From the NCBI GenBank assembly GCA_018267915.1, contig JAFDXN010000041.1, forward strand, positions 116,565 to 180,564: a DNA stretch of 64,000 bases, written 5' to 3'. Position 1 is the stretch's first letter. Every line of letters begins with the position of its first letter. This document shows positions 17,630-24,796 of this stretch, piece after piece. The translations under genes were made by a program, and so were the position numbers. This DNA is from Bacteroidota bacterium (GTDB taxonomy: Bacteria; Bacteroidota; Bacteroidia; Chitinophagales; Chitinophagaceae). The notes under the pieces are model-generated. The model had not been told where the DNA came from. It searched no databases and saw only the letters and a list, made by a program, of their open reading frames with translations.

Positions 17630-18220
17630 TCAGGCTGCCATACTCAGCATAGCATCTTCGCGTAGCAATGTGTAGGTAAAGCCATTGCCGTAGAGTTGCT
17701 TATGCCGCTGGCATAGCTCCATAAACACCCCGAAATCCTCTGCGTTGGCAAATACCTGGCACCCCGCCGAGAACTTATCTATCAGCTTGGTCGTTCCGGC
17801 TTGCTGTGCGCGATGAATATTGATGCCGAACAGCCCTGTATCTTCCTTGCCGCCCATATTGAGCATGCCATCCCGCTTTACGTCCCTGATAACCGTTACA
17901 GGATTGTGCTGTACAAGAGCTTCGTATTTCTGCCTGTGCAAGCCTATCATGTGGGAGTTTACATATTGCCCTTCCTTGAGTATTGCTGTTCCTTGCGGGT
18001 TCAGCGGATTTTTGAGCCAATATGTTCCGGGGTCGGTAGTCGCATGGTAGCAGTGGTGGTGCCAGCCTCCCTTATCGTCCTTGTACAGGATATTTATAGT
18101 GTCATTAAAAACATTCGGGAGCAAATGCTCACTTCTCAGCCCGATGATATTCAGCTCGAACGGGCGCGTAAACAGCCTGTAGCCATGCCCCATAAGGGCA
18201 GCTATTAGTTTTTCTTTCAT
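17630..18220 (-). CDS. Peptidoglycan-active enzyme with H...SxGC motif
   Basis: A 196-residue protein with GINIHRA (H136) and KFSAGCQVF (S151, G153, C154), the order and spacing seen in L,D-transpeptidase (YkuD-like) and related phage murein enzymes that use a catalytic Cys. The GGWHHHCYHATTDPGTYWL segment (51-69) probably lines the substrate groove. It lies in a run of cell-wall enzymes (amidase-like, PG-binding, GH104-like), suggesting a role in crossing or lysing the host envelope. Exact family uncertain. Confidence 0.55.
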   Translation of the reverse strand: MKEKLIAALMGHGYRLFTRPFELNIIGLRSEHLLPNVFNDTINILYKDDKGGWHHHCYHATTDPGTYWLKNPLNPQGTAILKEGQYVNSHMIGLHRQKYEALVQHNPVTVIRDVKRDGMLNMGGKEDTGLFGINIHRAQQAGTTKLIDKFSAGCQVFANAEDFGVFMELCQRHKQLYGNGFTYTLLREDAMLSMAA

Positions 18221-18248
18221 TCTATTTGATTTGGTTAGTTAATGTGGG

Positions 18249-18665
18249 CTATGCCGCGAGGAAAGCAGGGATGTAATTGGCCAGCCATACCTTGATGTTG
18301 AAGCCGGGATTAGGAAAGCCATAAACATACAGCTCGTCAGCTCCGATGATCTGTGCATCGGGATACGCTTCGGTCAGCATGACCAGTGTATTGAACAGGG
18401 TCTCCTTTTGTGCCTCTGTCCTGCCGTCCATGTGGTTGCCATAGCTGTCCATGCCACCTGAAAGGGCAACTTCGATAGTGCTGCCATTAGGTTTCATTGG
18501 CTGTACATTCACCAGCTTGCCCGATTTGGTGATGACGTAATGGTAGGGCAGCTTGTCCAGCTCGCGTAGTACCACTCCGGGCTTTGTTCCTGTTTGGTGT
18601 ACTACGATGTATTGTATTGCGAATTTGCGCCCTTTCTTGCCGCCTTTTTTCTTCCAGTTCTTCAT
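18249..18665 (-). CDS. N-acetylmuramoyl-L-alanine amidase-like protein, probably inactive
   Basis: A 138-residue protein that follows the T7-lysozyme/amidase_2 pattern: IQYIVVHQTGT (H23), YHYVITKSGKLV (H42), the Gly-rich ALSGGMDS, the TEAQKETLFNTLVML helix and a late PGFNIKVWL. In active members the last part reads GHRD...CPGFD; here it is IIGADEL...NPGFNI, so a zinc-ligand His is Ala and the Cys is Asn. It may bind peptidoglycan without cutting it. A strongly basic N-terminus (KKKGGKKGRK) precedes the fold. Its start overlaps the next upstream stop by one base. Confidence 0.65.
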   Translation of the reverse strand: MKNWKKKGGKKGRKFAIQYIVVHQTGTKPGVVLRELDKLPYHYVITKSGKLVNVQPMKPNGSTIEVALSGGMDSYGNHMDGRTEAQKETLFNTLVMLTEAYPDAQIIGADELYVYGFPNPGFNIKVWLANYIPAFLAA

Positions 18666-19747
18666 CAGAGATATTTTACTGCTTCTGTTTTTATTAAAAA
18701 GTATTTTCCGTTATTCTCGAACAAGGTGTAGTCCAGCCTTGTTGTTACCTCATTGCCTATCACCATCATAGCAGGCACCTGAACACTTTCTGTGGGTGAT
18801 GACCATACTGTTGCCGCATTCTTCGTTACCAGCGGCCTGCCGTCAAAACCCGACAGGCTGAACTTATTGTTCCGGTATTGCAGCCCCATGCGGATAAACT
18901 CCATCCGTATCTGCTGCTTTTGTCCTTCATCGCTGAAACTACTGAGCATACCATTGACCAGTGTTTGCCGTACACCATGCAGGCGTGATTGCATAAAGCT
19001 GTTGCTTACCTGCTGGTATTGGTCTTTGTTGCCTATCTTCTTCAAAAGGCTGAGAACGCTGCTAAAGCTCTTGCTCTCTGCCGCCTTATGCAGTTGATCT
19101 GCCAGTCCGAGATTAGACGAACCGCTGTCATTACCTTGGGTAATGACATTAAATGCACTTTCTGTAACTACCGTAGGCAACCCTTTCTTTTTAAGCGCAT
19201 TCAGTGTTTCATTGCCAAAATCACCGTCTGCGCCATACTTCGGAAGGATGGATGAGCCATACTTATCTATCAGCCCCTGCTGCAACTGTCTTACTGCATC
19301 ACCCTTGCTTCCTTTTTTTAGCGGGAAGTCATCGTTACGGCTGCTCGTATGCGTTTCATGCTTCGGCGTTACCGGTGGTGTGTACGGTTCAGGCTTCGGC
19401 GTTACAGGTGTTATCTTGATCTCCTTTACCGGAGCAGGCTGTATCTTATCCAGCTCATTGTCCAGATTGGTCTCCTTGCGTGCCTTATGCTTCTTCCAAA
19501 GCTGCAAGCCGAGATAACCCACTACACCAGCCGCCCCTATGGTCAGCGTTGTCAGTATGATCTTCTGCGTGCTGCTTTTCTGCGGCACAGCGGAGGGCAT
19601 GAACCAATTGTCACCTCCCCGCGCTCTTACAACAGCTTTCTTTGGCGGCGATTTTCGTTTGGGTGGGCTTACCTTGCCCAAACCTTTGCCTTTCGTTTTC
19701 TTCCTGCCCTTTGGCTTTGTCGTTTTTCTCTTTCGTTTAGCTTCCAT
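18665..19747 (-). CDS. Membrane-anchored peptidoglycan-binding protein with basic tail
   Basis: A 360-residue protein. Residues 1-45 are extremely basic (KRKRKTTKPKGRKK), residues about 63-84 form one membrane span, a Pro/Thr/Glu-rich linker follows, and residues about 144-195 match a PG_binding_1 domain (LKKGSKGDAVRQLQQGLIDK, then YGADGDFGNETLNALK). The rest is helical with a beta-rich end. The basic tail should stay on the DNA/cytoplasmic side and the wall-binding domain outside, which suits a virion membrane protein linking genome, membrane and host wall. Confidence 0.68.
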   Translation of the reverse strand: MEAKRKRKTTKPKGRKKTKGKGLGKVSPPKRKSPPKKAVVRARGGDNWFMPSAVPQKSSTQKIILTTLTIGAAGVVGYLGLQLWKKHKARKETNLDNELDKIQPAPVKEIKITPVTPKPEPYTPPVTPKHETHTSSRNDDFPLKKGSKGDAVRQLQQGLIDKYGSSILPKYGADGDFGNETLNALKKKGLPTVVTESAFNVITQGNDSGSSNLGLADQLHKAAESKSFSSVLSLLKKIGNKDQYQQVSNSFMQSRLHGVRQTLVNGMLSSFSDEGQKQQIRMEFIRMGLQYRNNKFSLSGFDGRPLVTKNAATVWSSPTESVQVPAMMVIGNEVTTRLDYTLFENNGKYFLIKTEAVKYL

Positions 19748-19751
19748 TTGC

Positions 19752-20459
19752 TTAGTTTTTTGGCTTGCTGTTAATGATCTGCATCATCGGGTCATATTCC
19801 CATAGCTCCAGCTCACTTTTGAGGTCTTCCATCAGGTCGCTGCCAAACAGGGATTGATACACCGCCGCCACCTGTGTAAAAACAGCCTGTGTAGGTATCT
19901 CAAGGAACACAGCCTTTATCGCTGGCTCATCAGTGCCGGGAAAAGGCCCGTAAGAGATATTGAACGCGGCATTCAACCGTTTTGCCCATCCCTGCAGGTC
20001 TGCGCTTGTCAACTGCTGCTGTTCGCTGGCATGATAAGTTTCCGGCTTGGCAGATACGATATAAAGCATTTCGTTATACTCCGAGCTTTTCAGCTCTTTT
20101 TGCATATCTCCTAACAGGCTGCTGCCATACAGCTTTTGATAGGACACCATCACCTTTCTGAACTCCGCTCTGCTCGGTATGCTTCTTATAGCCAGTCTTA
20201 ATGTGTCCTTGTCAGTGCCGAACCAGCCATCATTCTCAAATGCCATCTTGATCTGTTTGGCAATGGTCGGTGCATTCCCTTCATCCAGTGTTTTCAGCTC
20301 CTCATGGTTTGCCTGAGCTTTGCGTATCCAATTCCTTCCGATAATAACAGCGCCGCCCACCACGATGATACCAAGCAAGGAGTATTGTATCTTTTCTTTT
20401 ACGGTCAATCCGTCTTGCGGATAATATTGTCCCGTCTCCATTTCCTGTGCGTATTCCAC
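19752..20459 (-). CDS. Membrane protein with two annexin-like repeats
   Basis: One membrane span (about 26-46) precedes two similar units of about 75 residues. Unit 1 (64-137) contains FGTDKDTLRLAIRSIP and SYQKLYGSSLLGDMQKEL; unit 2 (158-232) contains PGTDEPAIKAVFLEIP and VYQSLFGSDLMEDLKSEL. The GTDE...AI...Y..L(F/Y)G.DL..DLKSEL order is that of annexin repeats, whose GT loops bind calcium and acidic lipid. Two tandem copies behind a membrane anchor are unusual. The gene sits 4 bases from the PG-binding gene. Annexin homology is by eye and needs profile confirmation. Confidence 0.6.
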   Translation of the reverse strand: MEYAQEMETGQYYPQDGLTVKEKIQYSLLGIIVVGGAVIIGRNWIRKAQANHEELKTLDEGNAPTIAKQIKMAFENDGWFGTDKDTLRLAIRSIPSRAEFRKVMVSYQKLYGSSLLGDMQKELKSSEYNEMLYIVSAKPETYHASEQQQLTSADLQGWAKRLNAAFNISYGPFPGTDEPAIKAVFLEIPTQAVFTQVAAVYQSLFGSDLMEDLKSELELWEYDPMMQIINSKPKN

Positions 20460-20489
20460 TGCTGCTGTTTTTGATCGTTAAGATTGCAT

Positions 20490-20672
20490 TTACACGCCCA
20501 AATAGCTCTTTGCCATTGCCGTCTTTACCGGGTCGTGCTGAACTATATGCGCCAGCTTTGCCAGTTCCTTGCTGGTGAGCTTCGATGCCAATACCGTAAG
20601 AGCTTTCATCTTCTCTACAGCCTCTGCTTCCGTCTTTGCGGCTATCGTTATCGTGTAATTATATTTGTTCAT
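20490..20672 (-). CDS. Small alpha/beta protein (60 aa)
   Basis: A short protein, MNKYNYTITIAAKTEAEAVE..., with an N-terminal beta strand and two helices (AEAVEKMKALTVLASKL, SKELAKLAHIVQHD). Its start lies inside the end of the 279-residue gene upstream (14-bp overlap), indicating coupling. No membrane span. The function is unknown; possibly a minor virion or scaffold factor. Confidence 0.55.
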   Translation of the reverse strand: MNKYNYTITIAAKTEAEAVEKMKALTVLASKLTSKELAKLAHIVQHDPVKTAMAKSYLGV

Positions 20673-21498
20673 TGCTATTGTGTAGGTTTAACAATTGGGC
20701 TATAGTTATGAGCTGGTCGGGGTCGTTCATAAACGTGCGCATAATGACCATTGCAATTGCCATTTGCTCCGGCGTTAACGCTTCTTCCATCGCTTCCAGG
20801 TTGCCGAGATACTGTAGCTGCTTTTCGGTCAGTTGAGGGGATAGCCCGTCACCTTGCTTTTGAAAAGTAGCGTCACCCTCTGCTTCGGTAGCTGGTGCAG
20901 CTCCTTGCTGCGGCATCAGGCCATTCAGCACTCCGGCAAGCTGCGGCATGTTCTTTTTCAGCAAGCCGTCCAGCAATGTTGTGCCGAAATCGGCAAGGGT
21001 AATCCCCAATGCAGAAGGCTTTGGTTTTTCGACTTTCATCCTGTCTATCTCGTCCTGCAACTGCTGGTGGTATTCCTCCGCTTCCGTTAGCTTTTGCTGT
21101 GTCTCCGCCAGCTCCTTTTCAAGGTTAGTGATCTTGTAATCCCTGTCCTTCTCGTCCAGCCGCTGCTGTATGATCTCGTCTATCTCGCCGAGGCTGCCGA
21201 CACCATTCATTGGCTTGGAAGGTATCGCGCTGCCATCTTGGTTGAGGACAAACGAATAGCGGGTGTTGCGGTTGGTGCCGGGTCCGTCATAAATAAGAAT
21301 AGAGATATTGCGGGTAGTAGCCTTTATCTCATCCTCATAGTCATCAAACTCTTCCACGTCATCCGTGCGGGAGACAACCTTGAAACCATCTACAGTTATC
21401 TCGAAATCTTTACTCCTTCCCTTGTCCGCTTCACGTTTCAGGTAGCGTTTCAGCCCGTCTATCTTATTCTGGTCGTACCGTTCTTCTATTACTGGCAT
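20659..21498 (-). CDS. Coiled-coil structural protein (279 aa)
   Basis: The N-terminal 95 residues are beta-rich (FEITVDGFKVVSR, ISILIYDGPGTNRNTRYSF). A coiled coil occupies about residues 105-155 (LEKELAETQQKLTEAEEYHQ), then a hydrophobic helix pair (LADFGTTLLDGLLKKNMPQL) and an acidic helical C-terminus (EALTPEQMAIAMVIM). It sits between small beta-rich genes in the same operon with 2-base spacing. Could be a vertex, spike-base or scaffold protein. Confidence 0.55.
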   Translation of the reverse strand: MPVIEERYDQNKIDGLKRYLKREADKGRSKDFEITVDGFKVVSRTDDVEEFDDYEDEIKATTRNISILIYDGPGTNRNTRYSFVLNQDGSAIPSKPMNGVGSLGEIDEIIQQRLDEKDRDYKITNLEKELAETQQKLTEAEEYHQQLQDEIDRMKVEKPKPSALGITLADFGTTLLDGLLKKNMPQLAGVLNGLMPQQGAAPATEAEGDATFQKQGDGLSPQLTEKQLQYLGNLEAMEEALTPEQMAIAMVIMRTFMNDPDQLITIAQLLNLHNSNEQI

Positions 21499-21500
21499 TT

Positions 21501-21815
21501 TTACTTGTTTTTAAAGATCACTTGTATCATTTTCACTTGTTGGGCAAACTGGCTGTAGTTGGTCAGCCCGATTGTCCCCTGATGCTCATATTGCAGCTCA
21601 TTGGCTGCCGTGTCTGTCAGGTCATATATGCCTATCTCGCTTTGTACCCTGATACTGCTGTTTGGCTGTGTCAGTACAAACAGTTGCCGGTTACCTTCGA
21701 TACTCCGCTGCTCTTTCGGCTTCAGGTTGAATTGCCGGAAGCGGATATGGTAATGTGCATGGCCTAACTCTTCCATTCTTCGCTTTATGTATTCATGCGC
21801 TAATTCTGCCGTCAT
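21501..21815 (-). CDS. Small beta-rich protein (104 aa)
   Basis: Starts MTAELAHEYIKRRMEELGH with an amphipathic helix, then a series of strands (YHIRFRQFNLKPK, RQLFVLTQPN, SEIGIYDLTDTA, GTIGLTNYSQF). Gaps to both neighbours are 2 and 11 bases. Probably a minor structural component; family not recognised. Confidence 0.55.
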   Translation of the reverse strand: MTAELAHEYIKRRMEELGHAHYHIRFRQFNLKPKEQRSIEGNRQLFVLTQPNSSIRVQSEIGIYDLTDTAANELQYEHQGTIGLTNYSQFAQQVKMIQVIFKNK

Positions 21816-21826
21816 TGCTCATTGTT

Positions 21827-22270
21827 TTAGTTCCATTCCGTGTAAAGGAGCAGGTTTACGTGATACGATATATCCTGATTCATCAGCTTGCCGATGTTGT
21901 CTTCAAAGCAGCCGAACAATACAAAGGTGTTGGGTATGCGTACTGGCTGTATGCCCCTGAACGTGCTGCCGGATGTCTTGATCGTATATAGTCCGGCGAC
22001 ACTGCCACCTGCATACGTCAACCCCGTTTCAAAGGCACTTTCACCCGTGAACAACTGGCAGCTATAGCAGATGCCCGACAGTTGTTCCGTTTGCAGTTTC
22101 ACCGTTCCGGCAAGATTGCGCACACCCGGAGTAGGCGCAATGCTGTACCCCCTTATCTCGGCGACAATCCCTGTTATACACTTGACATCGTTGGGAACGT
22201 TCACCTGAAAGAAATTCATTTCCCCTTTTCTGTATATCGGTATGTCCACCGCTATGATATTGCCCTGCAT
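21827..22270 (-). CDS. Beta-rich structural candidate A (147 aa)
   Basis: An almost entirely beta-strand pattern: NIIAVDIPIYRKGEMNFFQV, VKCITGIVAEIRGYS, NLAGTVKLQTEQ, FVLFGCFEDN and ISYHVNLLLYTEWN. The length and alternation could form a single jelly roll. It ends 2 bases before... another beta-rich gene of similar size (22273-22686) lies immediately upstream, so the pair might form heteromers, as small jelly-roll capsid proteins do in some tailless viruses. That interpretation is inference. Confidence 0.5.
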   Translation of the reverse strand: MQGNIIAVDIPIYRKGEMNFFQVNVPNDVKCITGIVAEIRGYSIAPTPGVRNLAGTVKLQTEQLSGICYSCQLFTGESAFETGLTYAGGSVAGLYTIKTSGSTFRGIQPVRIPNTFVLFGCFEDNIGKLMNQDISYHVNLLLYTEWN

Positions 22271-22272
22271 GT

Positions 22273-22686
22273 TTAGCTGTCTTTGAGTTCACAATCAAGA
22301 ACCACGCGGATGCTGTACGGTTCAAATGGCGTACTTGCATCGTTGGTGTCCTTGTATTCTACTTTTACTATCCCGTTACCTACGGGTATTTTACCGCCTC
22401 GCCTGTAAAAGCGTTTGTGCGCTTCCACATCCGGCAGGTGATAAACCTTCTTGGTCGGAAAACCTTCAGGAAACACCTCGAAGCGATTGACTTCAAGCCT
22501 GTGCGTTCCCCGCTGGTACATCAGCTTGTCCCTGTTGGTCGTGAAGTCTATACCTGCTATAAAGCCAATGGTCTTATCCAGCTCATAGGAAACAGTATAG
22601 GTCTTGTCCGCTTCGGTAACATTGATGTCAAACCATTTGAATATCAGCCCTGCTATCGGCTTGATTGCTTCGTTTACATTTTCCAT
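22273..22686 (-). CDS. Beta-rich structural candidate B (137 aa)
   Basis: Strand-rich after an N-terminal helix: KTYTVSYELDKTIGFIAGID, HRLEVNRFEVFPEGF, NGIVKVEYKDTND and YSIRVVLDCELKDS. It begins 11 bases after the stop of the GH104-like gene and ends 2 bases before candidate A. A jelly-roll-like capsid, penton or spike-base role is possible; no family was recognised. Confidence 0.5.
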   Translation of the reverse strand: MENVNEAIKPIAGLIFKWFDINVTEADKTYTVSYELDKTIGFIAGIDFTTNRDKLMYQRGTHRLEVNRFEVFPEGFPTKKVYHLPDVEAHKRFYRRGGKIPVGNGIVKVEYKDTNDASTPFEPYSIRVVLDCELKDS

Positions 22687-22697
22687 CTGTTTTGTTT

Positions 22698-23249
22698 TTA
22701 TGCCGCAATCTGTCCGCCTGCATATTGGTACACCTGTACAAGGGATGCCATGCTGCGTTCACTCTGTCCATACCCTGCACCGGGTAACGATGCCCATTCC
22801 TGCCTGCATTTGTATATAGCCAGCTCAAACCTTCCGGCGATAACATCTTCCAGTGCGCCCCTGCGCCTTATCAGCTCCACCGCCGCGCGATCCTGGCTGG
22901 CGGGACTGAAATCGGTCAGTCCCAAATCCTGCTGGACACCCTGCCAAGTCCTGAACAGGATCTGATACGCTCCTGCCGCCGTGCTGGTGATACCGCCCTT
23001 TGTAATGGCAACGTGTGGATGATGTGCATAGCTATTGAATAGCTGCCCGCCGTATAACATGCGGTAAGCGTTAGCTCCATACGTGCCTTCGGCATATTGT
23101 ATCATTGTCAGGAATGCCCGCAGATTGGAATAGACATTGCTTTTAGGCATTGCCTGTGCTTTGAGCTTGGCGCTTATAGCCATGACCAAAGCGGGTGCTG
23201 CGAGTGCGGCAAGTATGTACTTCCAGTTTTCTTTGAACAGGTCGCCCAT
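22698..23249 (-). CDS. Membrane-anchored GH104-like lysozyme
   Basis: A 183-residue protein. Residues about 11-27 form a membrane span; the rest fits the GH104/phage muramidase pattern: MIQYAEGTYGANAYRMLYGG with a candidate catalytic Glu, HHPHVAITKGG, ITSTAAGAYQILFRTWQG, DFSPASQDRAAVELIRRRGAL. These enzymes cut the glycan chains of peptidoglycan. A membrane-tethered form inside a structural operon suggests a virion-associated entry enzyme rather than a free endolysin. Length and motif order are normal for the family. Confidence 0.75.
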   Translation of the reverse strand: MGDLFKENWKYILAALAAPALVMAISAKLKAQAMPKSNVYSNLRAFLTMIQYAEGTYGANAYRMLYGGQLFNSYAHHPHVAITKGGITSTAAGAYQILFRTWQGVQQDLGLTDFSPASQDRAAVELIRRRGALEDVIAGRFELAIYKCRQEWASLPGAGYGQSERSMASLVQVYQYAGGQIAA

Positions 23250-23301
23250 ATTGCTGCTTTTAATGGTAGCGGCTTTTTATACCGCATACCGTGAAATACT
23301 A

Positions 23302-24018
23302 CTACGGCGTGGTAATGGTGCCGTGCATCGCAGCGAAGATGTGTGTATTCGCTTGCAGGCCATCTGTTGTACCCAACTCTACTGTCAGCTCTATCAGCAC
23401 ATCGTCCAGTATCAGGCGCGGGTTCGCCAGCTTGTAGTAGCCCAGCGGCTTCAGGTGATAGTTGGCTGTCTTGAAGATGCTACAGCTCGTTTCCGGCAAT
23501 ATCTGCTTCTTGTTGGCTTTCAGGTTTATTTCTCCTGTTGCCAGCGCGGGATAAGTCTCGATACCTGTAAAGTTGGTCGCCATGATCTTGTCCTTCGTCA
23601 GGTCAGCGGACGTTCCTGCCAGCAGGGTAATACCGCTTACGAGGAATGCCTGATTTTTAGGCAGCTTGGCGTTAGATACGTTACAGATACCTACGGATTT
23701 GCTGTCCTGCGTTTCAAACATCTTTACTGTCTTGCTTGTTACCTGCTTGATAGAATAGATAACATTGTCCGCAAGGCGAAGCTCACCTTTTACAAGAGCT
23801 TCCTTGATGTTGGGCGGTAGCTCACCAAAGTGCTTTTCCATCTCAGCGCGTGAGCCACGGCTGTGTGAGCCGGGATTGGACAGCTTGTTGATCGTCTTTG
23901 CCCTTGCAATAGGGTTCATCCTGCGCAGCGCGCCCAGCAGCTCATCACCGTCCATACCATCAAAGCCCAGCAATGCGCCTGTGTTGTTGTACTCTTCTAC
24001 TCCTTCAAATCCGTACAT
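23302..24018 (-). CDS. Candidate major capsid protein (238 aa)
   Basis: The N-terminus (MYGFEGVEEYNNTGALLGFD, then GMDGDEL) looks like a propeptide with the NGLDG-like motif shared by other module proteins. Residues about 75-238 are strand-rich with regular turns: IYSIKQVTSKTVKMFET, QAFLVSGITLLAG, GYYKLANPRLILDDVLIEL, THIFAAMHGTITTP. Strand density, size and central operon position fit a jelly-roll major capsid protein of a tailless virus, but no family motif proves it. It lies between the GH104-like gene and two Gly-rich membrane-protein genes. Confidence 0.4.
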   Translation of the reverse strand: MYGFEGVEEYNNTGALLGFDGMDGDELLGALRRMNPIARAKTINKLSNPGSHSRGSRAEMEKHFGELPPNIKEALVKGELRLADNVIYSIKQVTSKTVKMFETQDSKSVGICNVSNAKLPKNQAFLVSGITLLAGTSADLTKDKIMATNFTGIETYPALATGEINLKANKKQILPETSCSIFKTANYHLKPLGYYKLANPRLILDDVLIELTVELGTTDGLQANTHIFAAMHGTITTP

Positions 24019-24073
24019 AATTGTTTTTTTGGTTTTTAAAAATTGATTGTTGTTTTACTCTTGTTGTTTGCTA

Positions 24074-24772
24074 CTAAAAATTGCGTTCACTTACATCCGA
24101 CAGTTCACCCATTTCACCGAGTTCGCCAAATTCGTCCGCGCCGTCAACCTCTCCGACCTCATCATAGCCGTCCATATCGCCCATGCCGATGCCTGTCATT
24201 TCCATGTGTTCAAGACCGCTCATCTCTATCTGCCTTTCTATCTGGTCAAGTGCGGATAGTTCATTGCTCAACTCACGGCGGGCATTCATATCGCTTTGAT
24301 GGTTGAAGAATTGCAGTGCGCCGATACCTTCCGTTGTCTCTGCCTGCTTTTTGTTGAGGAATGGCACCTTATCGAGATAAAGCCTTTCTTTGAGGTTATG
24401 ACCGTAAGAAGACATACGTTCCTTTACCGCATCCATACTCAACCCATCCATACCTGATACCGACTTACCTGTTATGCCGTTGGCCGCCATCATACCTACT
24501 CCGAACAATGTGGCGAGCTTATTTCCGGTATAGTGTCCTACGCCTGTTACGCCTAACCCCACCAGCAGGGACGGCTTGCCTATTGCTGCTCCTATCAGCC
24601 CGCCGCCGATAACACCGACCGCTACATCTTTCACCGTCTCGATTGCTGTGTTTTTAACGTCACCCTTCGTTTCCAGCGTTTCCGTCAGGTGAGATACGAA
24701 GCTGGCGTTGTGCGCTTTCTTGGCATAGCGGTTCTTCGATTTGCCTTTTGCTGCATGTTTTCCTTTTGCCAT
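24074..24772 (-). CDS. Gly-rich membrane protein with basic head and acidic tail (232 aa)
   Basis: Residues 1-22 are basic (MAKGKHAAKGKSKNRYAKK), about 48-100 are hydrophobic and Gly-rich with a probable pair of spans (VAVGVIGGGLIGAAIG, LLVGLGVTGVGHYTG), and the last 45 residues are acidic with repeated Gly-Glu-Leu and Met-Gly-Asp units (GELGEMGELSD). It contains MTGIGMGD and VSGMDGL, like other module proteins. It may be an inner virion membrane protein. No known family. Confidence 0.55.
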   Translation of the reverse strand: MAKGKHAAKGKSKNRYAKKAHNASFVSHLTETLETKGDVKNTAIETVKDVAVGVIGGGLIGAAIGKPSLLVGLGVTGVGHYTGNKLATLFGVGMMAANGITGKSVSGMDGLSMDAVKERMSSYGHNLKERLYLDKVPFLNKKQAETTEGIGALQFFNHQSDMNARRELSNELSALDQIERQIEMSGLEHMEMTGIGMGDMDGYDEVGEVDGADEFGELGEMGELSDVSERNF

Positions 24773-24796
24773 AGTTATTATTTGTTTTACTTGCTG

